Positions 1-9,306 of a stretch of DNA of 64,000 nt are shown here, piece by piece (within the stretch, counting starts at the first letter, position 1; every line of letters starts with the position of its first letter). The position numbers were made by a program, and so were the translations under genes. This stretch comes from Bermanella sp036960565 (GTDB lineage: Bacteria > Pseudomonadota > Gammaproteobacteria > Pseudomonadales > Oceanobacteraceae): the NCBI GenBank assembly GCA_036960565.1, contig JBALXQ010000032.1, positions 7,952 through 71,951 of the forward strand, written 5' to 3'. Under the pieces are notes generated by a model. It searched no databases and was not told where the DNA came from. It saw only the letters and a list, made by a program, of their open reading frames with translations.

Positions 1-786
1 AAGATTGAACAAAATTTAAGCCTGGTAGAACAATTTCAAAATAAATTAAGTAAAGCCAACAGTGTTGCCTCCATGGCCATAAATCAGAATGGCGAATTAG
101 GTATGCGTTTGCAATTTTTAGAAGACAGCTTCAAGTGCCAAACCCAAGAAGCCCTGGCAGATCTAATTTCAAATACCTTACAAGCTTATAAATTCAATGC
201 CTGTGTTCAGCTTAGAGGTAACCAAGGTACGCTTGATTTAAGCCTGTCAGGCCATTCCTTGCCGTTGGAAGACTCACTCATGACCGAAGTCATAGGTCAG
301 GGGAATTTTCTTGAATTTGGCCACCGTGTATTATGCAGCACCAGCAATATATCCATGCTCATTAAAAATTTACCCAAAGAAAATGAAGGCCTGTGTCAAC
401 GCTTAAAAGAACATATAACCTCTATATTAAACGGTGCCAGTGCCAGAATGGAAAACCTTAATACTGTTAACGACAACGAAAAAAACCTATTGAGCCAAAT
501 ATTACAAGCGATAAGTAAAATTGAAAAAAATCTGGTAGATATTGAACAAGTCACCGATCATAAAAATCAGGGCATGGCCAAAATACTAGAGCGCCTAAAT
601 AACAAAATTCACGATTCATTCTCTCACCTAGATTTAAGCTCTCAGCAACGCAGTTATTTATTAGAGCTGTTAAGTGACAGCATGGATGAAGTATTTGATC
701 TGGCCTGTGAGGATGAATTACTCAAATGCCAATTTAGTGAGATTAATAAGCAGTTGCTACATATCACTAAAGCTAAAACACACTAA
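1..786 (+). CDS. 3' part of an unrecognised gene (possible response-regulator C-terminal region)
   Basis: The reading frame is open from the first base of the window to the stop at 784-786, so the 5' end lies outside. The first visible ATG (position 73) is internal to an open frame and is probably not the start. The 261 visible residues are charged and largely helical, with coiled-coil-like stretches (residues about 140-200) and no membrane segment or enzymatic motif I recognise. The opening segment looks like the linker after a receiver domain, and the next gene begins with a receiver domain, so a signalling role is plausible but inferred. The next gene follows in the same direction after 199 bases. 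Confidence 0.55.
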   Translation, partial: KIEQNLSLVEQFQNKLSKANSVASMAINQNGELGMRLQFLEDSFKCQTQEALADLISNTLQAYKFNACVQLRGNQGTLDLSLSGHSLPLEDSLMTEVIGQGNFLEFGHRVLCSTSNISMLIKNLPKENEGLCQRLKEHITSILNGASARMENLNTVNDNEKNLLSQILQAISKIEKNLVDIEQVTDHKNQGMAKILERLNNKIHDSFSHLDLSSQQRSYLLELLSDSMDEVFDLACEDELLKCQFSEINKQLLHITKAKTH

Positions 787-985
787 CCCAATATGCCACT
801 GCCTGCGATTTCATCACTGCAAAAAATAGTTTAATTGAGTTTACTAAATCAATTTTATTATTCTCAAACGAGATAAAAAGAAATAAAACACACGATAACT
901 AATCTAGTTGCACGCTAGCTATCCGTTATACTGAACGTCATACATTTCCTTATAATCGAACTCTATCAGGCTACACGAGGTTATA

Positions 986-3211
986 TTGAATCACGATAGC
1001 AAGGTATTGATCGTCGATGATAATCAGGCAAACCGCTTTACCCTTGAAACTCTGCTGGAGTCACTTAGGGTTTCTACCTTTCAAGCTAACTCAGGGGACG
1101 AAGCCTTAAAACAGGTTCTGCAGCATGATTTCGCCGTAATTTTACTCGACGCCGAAATACCAGGCATGGATGGTTACGAAACAGCCAAACTAATTCATGA
1201 TAACAAGCACTATAAAGATGTGCCTATCGTTATGGTGACAGCCCGCGATAACAGTAAAGAACAGTACCTCAAAGCTTATGAAGCGGGCGCGGTTGATTTT
1301 ATTACTAAGCCCATTGAACCTATAATTTTAATCAATAAGGTAAAACAATTTGTAGACTTACATGTGCAAAGGCGGACTGCACAACGTTTGCAGTTAGAGT
1401 ACGAACAAGCTTCAGCACGAATGCAAGCATTATTAAATAGCGCAGGGGAAGGTATATTAGGCATAGATTTATGTGGCAATATTACCTTTGCCAACCCCAA
1501 AGCAGCGCAAATATTACAAATAGAGCAAGACCTATTATTAGATAAAAATTTGCACGATTTTTTGGATAGTCAACACCAGGAATCAGTGACTGTTTTTTCA
1601 GATAAAAAGTTTGAGCACAGCGAGGGCCGCTCCGACATATCAGAGCTTCTCAAACTTAAAACCCATTCAGATATAAAAAAGGAACGTTGGCTTACCGCCA
1701 CCGGCAGCTCATTTTATGTAGAATTCAGTTATGAACTCACCCGTGACCATATGGGAAAAAGCAGTGGCGGTGTATTAATGTTCCAAAACGTTAGTGAGCG
1801 TCGAGAGATAGAGAAACGTTTGATACGATTAGCCAATTTTGACCCACTCACGAACCTCGCCAACCGCGCTTATTTTCATGACGCCATGGGACGGGCCATT
1901 GCTCGCTGCAAGCGTAGCCATAATATATTAGGACTTTTGTTTCTAGATTTGGATCATTTTAAGCATATCAATGACAGCCTTGGTCATGACGCTGGTGATA
2001 TGCTATTGCAGTTTGTGGGTGAGCGCATTAGTGAAAGTGTGCGCGCTGGAGATTTAACCGCTCGTCTTGGTGGTGATGAGTTTGCTGTAATTTTACATGA
2101 CTTAAACTCTATTACGGCAGCCGCACATATTGCCGAAAAAATAATCTCAAGTATTACCAAACCAGTGGATTTGCAGGGCAATAGAATAACCGCCAGTATC
2201 AGCATAGGCATTGCTATATTTGACGAAAACACCATGGCCTTAGATGAGCTCACCAAGGCCGCCGATACTGCCATGTACGCTGCCAAGCATGAAGGGCGTA
2301 ACAATTTTCAATTCTTTGACCCAGAAATGCAAAAGAGAGCTGAAGAAAAAAATAAGATTCAAATCACCTTACATCAAGCCATGCACAACAATGAATTAAG
2401 CATGTTTTTTCAACCAAAAGTAGACATCAGTTTAAACAAGATTGTTGGCATGGAAGCGTTAATTAGGTGGACCACGCTGGATGGTCGACGCATACCACCT
2501 GACGTGTTCATCCCTATTGCCGAAGAATCAGGGCAAATACTAGAACTGGGCGAATGGGTTTTTAAGCAAGTTTGTCAGCAAATAACAAAGTGGAAAAAGG
2601 TAGCCGGATTTAATGACCTAGTAATATCGGTAAATGTCTCAGCCATACAATTAAAAACGGGCAACTTTCATGAATTGGTTAAGGCATCACTTGAGGAATT
2701 TGACATATCGCCCCACCAGCTTGATTTAGAATTAACCGAAACTGCGGTGATGAGCAACCCACAACAATGCATAACTGAACTTGAGGCTATTCATAAGCTG
2801 GGGGTGCAGATTTCTATAGATGATTTTGGCACTGGCTATTCCTCTTTAAATTATTTAAAACGCTTCCCCATAGACACGCTTAAAATTGATCGCTGCTTTA
2901 TTAAAGATATAGGCGAAGATAAATATGATGAAGAAATTATTAAGGTAATGGTAGCCATAGGACATACCATGGGCATCAAGGTAGTGGCGGAAGGAGTAGA
3001 AACTCAGCAGCAACTAGAATTTTTAAGATCAATCGGTTGTGATCAGGGCCAGGGCTACTTTTTTAGTAAACCTATGGATGCAGCCGCCGCAACAGAAGTA
3101 GTGGAAAACATTCAAAGTGATTTCTCAACTTGTATGGATGAAATAAACGCCTTTAGTAAAAACCAAGAAATACAGGTAGAAGTTTTATTGAAAAAGAGTT
3201 CTGAATTATAA
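986..3211 (+). CDS. Response regulator with PAS, GGDEF and EAL domains (cyclic-di-GMP turnover)
   Basis: Predicted cytoplasmic protein that can make and break cyclic di-GMP. The N-terminal receiver domain (about 1-125) has acidic D11/D12, phospho-acceptor D55 and K108. A PAS-like region covers about 140-275. The GGDEF domain (about 280-445) has an intact GGDEF at 362-366 and an RAGD inhibitory site at 353-356, exactly five residues upstream. The EAL domain (about 455-710) has EAL at 490-492, the DDFGTGYSSL loop and an EGVET motif, so both active sites look intact. Start is TTG at 986, chosen because ACGAGG sits five bases upstream; no better ATG exists. Which activity dominates cannot be read from the sequence. 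A repeat array and a hairpin terminator follow the stop codon. Confidence 0.93.
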   Translation: MNHDSKVLIVDDNQANRFTLETLLESLRVSTFQANSGDEALKQVLQHDFAVILLDAEIPGMDGYETAKLIHDNKHYKDVPIVMVTARDNSKEQYLKAYEAGAVDFITKPIEPIILINKVKQFVDLHVQRRTAQRLQLEYEQASARMQALLNSAGEGILGIDLCGNITFANPKAAQILQIEQDLLLDKNLHDFLDSQHQESVTVFSDKKFEHSEGRSDISELLKLKTHSDIKKERWLTATGSSFYVEFSYELTRDHMGKSSGGVLMFQNVSERREIEKRLIRLANFDPLTNLANRAYFHDAMGRAIARCKRSHNILGLLFLDLDHFKHINDSLGHDAGDMLLQFVGERISESVRAGDLTARLGGDEFAVILHDLNSITAAAHIAEKIISSITKPVDLQGNRITASISIGIAIFDENTMALDELTKAADTAMYAAKHEGRNNFQFFDPEMQKRAEEKNKIQITLHQAMHNNELSMFFQPKVDISLNKIVGMEALIRWTTLDGRRIPPDVFIPIAEESGQILELGEWVFKQVCQQITKWKKVAGFNDLVISVNVSAIQLKTGNFHELVKASLEEFDISPHQLDLELTETAVMSNPQQCITELEAIHKLGVQISIDDFGTGYSSLNYLKRFPIDTLKIDRCFIKDIGEDKYDEEIIKVMVAIGHTMGIKVVAEGVETQQQLEFLRSIGCDQGQGYFFSKPMDAAAATEVVENIQSDFSTCMDEINAFSKNQEIQVEVLLKKSSEL

Positions 3212-3310
3212 GTGCCTACAGGGATGTAGGTACATGAACTGCGTCGGGAACAAGCAGATCAGTGCCTACAGGGATGTAGGTACATGAACTGCGTAGGGAA
3301 CATGCAGTTC
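3211..3310 (+). repeat. Two tandem 50-bp direct repeats immediately after the GGDEF-EAL gene
   Basis: Two near-identical 50-bp units (3211-3260 and 3261-3310) begin at the last base of the gene; the first bases of a third copy (AGTGCC) follow. Each unit contains two hairpins: CCTACA-GGGA-TGTAGG (6 bp; 3215-3230 and 3265-3280) and CTGC/GCAG around a GGGAA-containing loop (3239-3257; in unit 2 the stem is AACTGC/GCAGTT, 3287-3309). The core TACAGGGATGTA recurs, as TACAGGGACGTA on the minus strand, near 49.8-49.9 kb. Confidence 0.9.
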
Positions 3311-3550
3311 AGTGCCGAGGGGTTAGGAACAAAAAACCTGACCATACATCCTGTATATCGCCGCTCCATGCCATGACCACCAAGGATGGTGGAAATGAAA
3401 ATAATGCAGGAGCAATTATTTTTCCTTGGCACTGCGGCATTGGCTACATGGATGTAGGTACATAGGATTTGTAAGGACGGATATATGGATGTATTCGTTA
3501 GAGCGAAGCAGGAGCTCGAGCCGAACAAAAATCCTGACCATACATCCCAT
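3311..3550 (+). repeat. Continuation of the hairpin array, GGA in the loops
   Basis: No convincing gene lies here. Plus-strand hairpins with GGA at the apex are CCACCA-AGGA-TGGTGG (3377-3392), AATAATGC-AGGA-GCAATTATT with one bulged base (3400-3420), CTACAT-GG-ATGTAG (3444-3457) and AGC-AGGA-GCT (3507-3516). At least two units have the GGA on the other strand (around 3343-3356 and 3535-3552). The phrase GGATGTAGGTAC also occurs at about 40.65 kb, so this belongs to a dispersed family. Confidence 0.75.
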
Positions 3551-3555
3551 ATGTT

Positions 3556-3577
3556 AAAGCCCCAATAAAGGGGCTTT
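3556..3577. terminator. Bidirectional hairpin terminator between the GGDEF-EAL gene and the RND pump gene
   Basis: Perfect 8-bp stem AAAGCCCC (3556-3563) / GGGGCTTT (3570-3577) with a six-base loop. It lies between two convergent genes and could serve both. The T-rich tails are short on either side. Confidence 0.7.
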
Positions 3578-3620
3578 CATATTCACTCTAAATTAATTTC
3601 AGCTCCAAACGGAGTTAATG

Positions 3621-6600
3621 CTAATCAGCCAATTCCTGTTTCACATCGTGCTTTTTACGCAGTAAATAATAAAACACCGGTGTTAAAATTAATCCAAAGA
3701 AAGTCACACCAATCATACCGGAGAACACCGCTACACCCATGGCTTGACGCATTTCTGCTCCGGCTCCGGTAGATAGCACCATAGGCACTACCCCCATGAT
3801 GAAAGCAAACGATGTCATTAATATAGGGCGTAAACGTAAACGCCCTGCTTCTTTAATGGCTTCTAATGCAGTCATGCCTTTGTCTTGTAATTCTTTGGCA
3901 AACTCTACAATCAATATGGCATTCTTGGTGGCTAAGCCCACCAGAACAATGAAGCCAATTTGCGTAAATATATTGTTATCCCCTCCTGAAAGAATGACAC
4001 CGGTTAACGCTGACAATAAAGTCATGGGCACAATCAGAATGATAGCCAATGGCAATGTCATGCTTTCGTACTGAGCCGCCAGCACCATAAACACCAACAA
4101 CACCACCAGCGGGAAAATAAACATGGAAGCATTGCCAGCCAATATTTGCTGATAGGTTAATTCCGTCCATTCGTAACTCATACCAATAGGTAGAGTTTCG
4201 GCTAGAATTCGTTCCATGGCGGCGCGAGCGTCCCCCGTACTAACACCAGGTGCTGGGCCTGCATTTATTTCGGCTGTGGTATAGCCGTTATAATGCATCA
4301 CGCGATCAGGGCCTGCTGCGTGACGTACATCCATGAAGGAGCCTAATGGAATCATCTGGCCACTTTCATTACGCACTTTTAATTGGCTTACTTGTTCAGG
4401 CTCTTGCCTAAATTGCTCATCCGCTTGCACGTTTACCTGATAGGTACGGCCAAACTGATTAAAGTCATTCACATAAACCGAACCTAAATACGCCTGCATA
4501 GTTTCAAAAGCTGTATCTATGCGAACGCCTTGGCTTTTAGCTTTAGTACGATCTAGGTCTACTTCAATTTGCGGTACATTCACTTGAAAACTACTGAATA
4601 TTCCGGTTAGCTGTGGGTCGGACCAAGATTTTTGAATCACTTGCTGCGTCACCGCATACAAGGCTTCGTATCCCATGTTGCCCTTATCTTCAATTTGTAA
4701 TCGAAATCCACCTATGGTGCCTAAACCAGATACTGGTGGCGGCGGAAAGATAGCCACAAACGCTTCTTCAATAGAAGAGAACTGACCATTCAATTGCCCC
4801 GCAATAGCACCTGCAGATAAATCATCGGTGGTGCGTTCATCAAATGCTTTTAAGGTAACAAACAAAATGCCGCTGTTTGGACTATTAGTAAAACCATTAA
4901 TGCTTAAACCAGGGAAGGCCACTGCGGCTGCTACGCCAGGATGATCCATGGCTTTTTGCGACATATCACGCATTACTTTATCGGTGCGCTCTAACGAAGC
5001 GGCATCGGGTAATTGTGCAAAAGCCACTAGGTACATTTTATCTTGCCCTGGTACATAACCGGTAGGCGTAGATGAAAACTGACCATAAGTTAGCGCCATA
5101 AGTCCTGCGTAAAATACTAATACAATGCTACTTAAACGAATGAGTTTACCAATAGTTTTTGTATAGCCCTGGGCTGCACGATTAAACAAACGGTTAAATG
5201 GCGCAAACAACCAGCCACCCAATAGTTTATCCATTAAACGGGTTAAGCGATCTTTAGGGGCGTCTTCACTCTTTAACAATAGTGCCGATAACGCTGGGCT
5301 TAGAGTCAGTGAGTTAATGGCAGAAATAAAGGTTGAAATGGTAATGGTTAATGCAAATTGTTTATAAAACTGTCCAGTTAAACCTGACATAAATGCCGTT
5401 GGAATAAATACAGCCGCCAGCACTAACGTCGTGGCAATAATAGGGCCTGTCACTTCTTTCATTGCTTGACGAGTTGCCGCTACCGGCTCTAAACCTTCAC
5501 TAATATTTCGCTCAACGTTTTCCACCACCACAATGGCGTCATCCACCACTATGCCTATGGCCAATACCAAACCAAATAAAGATAAGGCATTAAGCGAAAA
5601 GCCCAACAGATGCATGACGGCAAAAGTACCCACCAAAGAAATAGGCACGGCTACCAAAGGAATTATAGAGGCGCGCCAGTTTTGTAAAAATAACACCACC
5701 ACTAACACCACTAATAACAAGGCTTCTAATAGGGTGTTTAACACTGCCTTAATGGAGTCACGTACAAAAATAGTGGGGTCATACACAATGGAATAGTCTA
5801 CGCCTTGCGGAAAGGTTTCTTTCAGCTCGTCCATCTTAGCGCGTACATCATCGGAAATTTGAATCGCGTTGGAGCCGGGGGCTTGGAAAATACCCATGGC
5901 CACCGCTTGTTTATTATTTAGTAAAGAGCGCAAAGCATAAGAGTTGGCGCCTAATTCAATGCGAGCCACATCACGCAAGCGAGAAATTTCTCCCCTGTCG
6001 CCCACCTTGATAATCACATCACCAAATTCTTCTGGATTGGTTAAACGCCCTTTTACATTAATAAGATATTGAAAATCGTTAGCACCCGATGGTTGCGCGC
6101 CTAGAACACCCGCCGCCGCTTGTTGATTTTGCTCACGTAACGCAGCCACAACATCACCTGGGTTAAGGTTTAACGCTGCAACTTTCGCGGGATCCAGCCA
6201 CACTCGCATACTGTATTCACCTGCGCCAAATAAAGCGGCATCTCCCACTCCTTCGATTTTGGCTAGTTCATCTTTTACATTAAGTGTGGCGTAGTTAGAT
6301 AAATACAACATGTCGTATCGATCGTCGGGTGAGGTTAAATGCACCACCATGGTTAAGTTAGGGGATGATTTTTTGGTGACCACACCAATGCGCTGAACTT
6401 CTTGTGGTAAACGCGCTAAAGCACGAGCCACACGATTTTGAACTAATACTTGTGCGTCATCGGGATCGGTACCGATAGCAAAGGTCACCGTTAATGACAT
6501 GCCACCGTCTGATGTAGCTTGGGACGACATGTAAATCATGTCTTCTACACCATTAATGGCTTGCTCTAAAGGGGATGCCACCGTATCGGCAATTACTTTA

Positions 6601-6767
6601 GGGTTGGCACCAGGATAAGATGCCGTCACCACAACAGTGGGAGGCACCACTTCAGGGTATTCGGTTATGGGTAATTTCCACACTGCCAATGCACCGGCAA
6701 TGAAAATAAACATGGAAATAACGCCCGCGAAAATGGGACGCTGAATGAAAAAGTACGAAAAATTCAT
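3621..6767 (-). CDS. RND efflux pump, inner-membrane transporter (AcrB/MexF, HAE1 family)
   Basis: Proton-driven inner-membrane component of a tripartite multidrug efflux pump. The 1048-residue length is typical of AcrB/MexF. It has the usual N-terminal FFIQRPIFA stretch, two large periplasmic loops and twelve predicted membrane segments, with the proton-relay pair in GIVVDDAIVVVENVERN on TM4. The frame is open to a TTG at 6779, but the ATG at 6767 fits the family N-terminus and has AGGA about six bases upstream. It lies 59 bases after the membrane-fusion gene, so the two are probably one operon. No outer-membrane channel gene is adjacent, so the pump probably borrows a TolC/OprM-like protein encoded elsewhere. 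Substrates cannot be deduced. Confidence 0.95.
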   Translation of the reverse strand: MNFSYFFIQRPIFAGVISMFIFIAGALAVWKLPITEYPEVVPPTVVVTASYPGANPKVIADTVASPLEQAINGVEDMIYMSSQATSDGGMSLTVTFAIGTDPDDAQVLVQNRVARALARLPQEVQRIGVVTKKSSPNLTMVVHLTSPDDRYDMLYLSNYATLNVKDELAKIEGVGDAALFGAGEYSMRVWLDPAKVAALNLNPGDVVAALREQNQQAAAGVLGAQPSGANDFQYLINVKGRLTNPEEFGDVIIKVGDRGEISRLRDVARIELGANSYALRSLLNNKQAVAMGIFQAPGSNAIQISDDVRAKMDELKETFPQGVDYSIVYDPTIFVRDSIKAVLNTLLEALLLVVLVVVLFLQNWRASIIPLVAVPISLVGTFAVMHLLGFSLNALSLFGLVLAIGIVVDDAIVVVENVERNISEGLEPVAATRQAMKEVTGPIIATTLVLAAVFIPTAFMSGLTGQFYKQFALTITISTFISAINSLTLSPALSALLLKSEDAPKDRLTRLMDKLLGGWLFAPFNRLFNRAAQGYTKTIGKLIRLSSIVLVFYAGLMALTYGQFSSTPTGYVPGQDKMYLVAFAQLPDAASLERTDKVMRDMSQKAMDHPGVAAAVAFPGLSINGFTNSPNSGILFVTLKAFDERTTDDLSAGAIAGQLNGQFSSIEEAFVAIFPPPPVSGLGTIGGFRLQIEDKGNMGYEALYAVTQQVIQKSWSDPQLTGIFSSFQVNVPQIEVDLDRTKAKSQGVRIDTAFETMQAYLGSVYVNDFNQFGRTYQVNVQADEQFRQEPEQVSQLKVRNESGQMIPLGSFMDVRHAAGPDRVMHYNGYTTAEINAGPAPGVSTGDARAAMERILAETLPIGMSYEWTELTYQQILAGNASMFIFPLVVLLVFMVLAAQYESMTLPLAIILIVPMTLLSALTGVILSGGDNNIFTQIGFIVLVGLATKNAILIVEFAKELQDKGMTALEAIKEAGRLRLRPILMTSFAFIMGVVPMVLSTGAGAEMRQAMGVAVFSGMIGVTFFGLILTPVFYYLLRKKHDVKQELAD

Positions 6768-6826
6768 GTTAGTCCTCAAGCCCGTTTAATAAAAAAATGG
6801 CTATCTTTATATTAGCTGCCTTCATA

Positions 6827-8071
6827 TTAGCCACCTACTACGGTAGAGCTAGATTTTTCAGTACCCGCAACTCTTAAACGACTCAGGCTGCCATCTACTC
6901 TTAGCTGCTGTGCTTGTAATTTCTCAAGGGTATTGGCCTGTGCCATTGGCACCACTTTAGGCACGACTTCAGCTCCTGGGCGAACACGTTGTAAACCATT
7001 CACAACAATTGAATCATTGGCTTCAAGTCCCGACTTAACAATGCGCAAACCATTCAGTTTTTCACCCATGACAATGGCACGGTATTGCACTTTATTATCG
7101 GTATCTAATACCAATACATACTTATTGCTTAAATCGGTATTAATGGCTTTATCGTCCACTAATATGCCGTCGTAAGAAGCGCTGCCTACTAATTTAATGC
7201 GCGTAAATAAACCCGGAATAAACTTTCCCTGAGGGTTTTCAAACACCGCACGACCACGAATAGTCCCGGTGGCTGGGTTTACCTGGTTGTCTACAAAATC
7301 GATGTAACCTTCATGGGGATAATCCGATTCATTGGCCAAGCCCATGTACACAGGGTTTTTCACATCACGCGAACTAGGGCGAGCACCTGTTTGAGCGAGC
7401 TTCATATATTTAAGGTAGGTTTGCTCATCGGCATCAAAATAAGCGTACACCTGATTCACCGATACAATCGTGGTCAGTTCAGTTTGCCCTGCGGTCACTA
7501 GGTTACCGGCAGTAATTTGGGCACGAGATACGCGACCCGTAATAGGAGCGGTAACCTTGGTATAACCCAAGTTTAGCTTGGCTATTTCAAGAGCCGCTGA
7601 AGTAGAGCGTAAACGAGCCTTGGCTTGTTCTAACTCGGCAGCGCGATTATCAAACACTTCAACTGAAATGGCGTTGTTCTCTGTTAGCTCGTTGGCACGG
7701 GTAAAGCTGCTGTTGGCGAGCTTAACTTGGCTGCTGACATCGGCCAATTCTGCTTCAAGACGGCGTACTTCTGCGGTAAACAAACGATCGTCTATGTAAA
7801 ATAGAGGCTCGCCTGTTTTAACAATTGCCCCTTCTTTAAAAGCGATTGAGTCGATGTAGCCTGAGACTCTAGGGCGTAAAGACACACTTTCTGGCGCTTC
7901 TAAACGACCCGTAAATTCATCCCACTCGGTAATACGCTGATGTACCACTGTCGCCACCGACACTGAAGGCGTCATTTGCTGTTGCTGAGCGTCTGGTGCT
8001 TGGCCACAGGCGCTTAGCAAACTAAGGCTGCCAATTAACAAGCCTACTTTGAATGTCTGGTTTAACCACAT
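6827..8071 (-). CDS. RND efflux pump, periplasmic membrane-fusion lipoprotein (MexE/AcrA family)
   Basis: Periplasmic adaptor that links the RND transporter to an outer-membrane channel. A lipoprotein signal peptide ends in the lipobox LSAC, so the mature protein should be anchored through its first cysteine. The body shows the barrel-sandwich half (GYIDSIAFKEGAIVKTGEPL), a long alpha-hairpin coiled coil (about 95-160), the second lipoyl half (ITGRVSRAQI) and the beta-barrel domain. Start: a GTG at 8080 opens the frame but abuts the GGGAG ribosome site, so the ATG at 8071, nine bases further on, is preferred (414 aa). It heads the operon with the transporter and is divergent from the LysR gene at 8359. 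Confidence 0.93.
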   Translation of the reverse strand: MWLNQTFKVGLLIGSLSLLSACGQAPDAQQQQMTPSVSVATVVHQRITEWDEFTGRLEAPESVSLRPRVSGYIDSIAFKEGAIVKTGEPLFYIDDRLFTAEVRRLEAELADVSSQVKLANSSFTRANELTENNAISVEVFDNRAAELEQAKARLRSTSAALEIAKLNLGYTKVTAPITGRVSRAQITAGNLVTAGQTELTTIVSVNQVYAYFDADEQTYLKYMKLAQTGARPSSRDVKNPVYMGLANESDYPHEGYIDFVDNQVNPATGTIRGRAVFENPQGKFIPGLFTRIKLVGSASYDGILVDDKAINTDLSNKYVLVLDTDNKVQYRAIVMGEKLNGLRIVKSGLEANDSIVVNGLQRVRPGAEVVPKVVPMAQANTLEKLQAQQLRVDGSLSRLRVAGTEKSSSTVVGG

Positions 8072-8358
8072 AATGATCACTCCCTGGTAAGAATTAGAAG
8101 ACCCACATGACGGGTCTTGACTATAAATAGATATATTTATATTTTCGCACAGAATACATAAATTTAAATGATGTATTATGGAACACTGTATTCAGTTTTG
8201 GTGAGGTTATCCCTGTGGCATCATGATTTAGCACTAGATCGATGATGAGTTTTCTGGATTAATTACAATACGTTACGAATATTTAGCAGTAGCCAGCCAG
8301 GGTGGCGGTTAACATGCCCGACAAATACAACGCCTTGCGCGTGATTGAGGTTTGAATA

Positions 8359-9306
8359 ATGCGTCACCAAGAAATTAGTTTATTGGTCATTTTTGACGCC
8401 ATCATGACAGAAGGCTCTATTACCCGTGCCGCGGACCGGCTAGAACTTACTCAGCCTGCCGTGTCTAATGCTTTGTCACGCATGCGCCTAGCCTGGAACG
8501 ATGAACTGTTCATAAAAGATGGCCGTAATATTCAGCCGACTATATATGCGCAAAATCTCTGGCAAAGAGTTAGAAGCCCATTAATTGAACTAGACGAGGC
8601 GGTAGATTTAGAAGGGTTTGACCCGGCCACCAGCAATCGTACCTTTCGAATTGCTGCTGCTGATACTGTCATTGATACCGCTTGGGGACCGCTACGCAAA
8701 ATTTTTGAGCAGGTTGCCCCTAATATAAATTTACATGCTGTGCCCTTCACCATTAACAATGGCCACCAACTGCTGCATAACGCCGAAGTTGATTTGGTTG
8801 TAGGGACCTTAAGCAGTAGCGAGGTTCTGTGTAGCGAGTATTTGTATAGCCCGTGTTATACCTGCGTCATGCGTAACGATCACCCCTTACTAAAAGACGT
8901 ATTAACCCTAGAAAAATTTGCTAGTAGCGATCACTTGCTGGTGTCTCTGTCTGGTAAGGCATCGGGCTTTACCGATGAAGTATTAGAGCAATACGGCTTA
9001 AAACGTCGAGTGGCCATGACAGTAAACCATTTCTCAGCGGTGCCTAAACTGATTCAGGAAAGCGACCTCATCGCCATCGTGCCATCTAGCACCATAGAAA
9101 AAGCCATATTTAGTGAAGAACTGGCAGTGGCTGAACCCCCAATACAAATAACCGCAAAACCAATTAACAGCTATTGGCATAAGCGCCAGGACACCGATAA
9201 AGGATTAACCTGGTTACGCCAACACCTCACGCATATCATTAAAGACCATGCGCAAACTCACATGCAGGAATTAGAAAAGAGAATTTGTACACGCTGTAAA
9301 ATTTAA
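8359..9306 (+). CDS. LysR-family transcriptional regulator, probable regulator of the divergent RND operon
   Basis: A 315-residue LysR-type regulator. The N-terminal winged helix-turn-helix (about 1-65) contains the family pattern SITRAADRLELTQPAVSNAL; an effector-binding domain follows (about 90-295). GAGG lies nine bases before the ATG. Its divergent position next to a MexEF-like pair mirrors MexT beside MexEF-OprN in Pseudomonas, so local control of the pump is a reasonable inference, not shown. The stop codon abuts the stop codon of the convergent flhB with no base between them. The 287-base divergent region upstream is AT-rich with several short dyads, but I could not assign an operator. 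Confidence 0.9.
   Translation: MRHQEISLLVIFDAIMTEGSITRAADRLELTQPAVSNALSRMRLAWNDELFIKDGRNIQPTIYAQNLWQRVRSPLIELDEAVDLEGFDPATSNRTFRIAAADTVIDTAWGPLRKIFEQVAPNINLHAVPFTINNGHQLLHNAEVDLVVGTLSSSEVLCSEYLYSPCYTCVMRNDHPLLKDVLTLEKFASSDHLLVSLSGKASGFTDEVLEQYGLKRRVAMTVNHFSAVPKLIQESDLIAIVPSSTIEKAIFSEELAVAEPPIQITAKPINSYWHKRQDTDKGLTWLRQHLTHIIKDHAQTHMQELEKRICTRCKI

Noticed and set aside
3259..3528. 89-residue minus-strand ORF
   Set aside because: Lies wholly within the repeat array and lacks a ribosome site or recognisable protein character.
3621..9306. Efflux block as a recent mobile island
   Set aside because: No integrase, transposase, tRNA or flanking direct repeats are visible, and composition does not stand out by eye.
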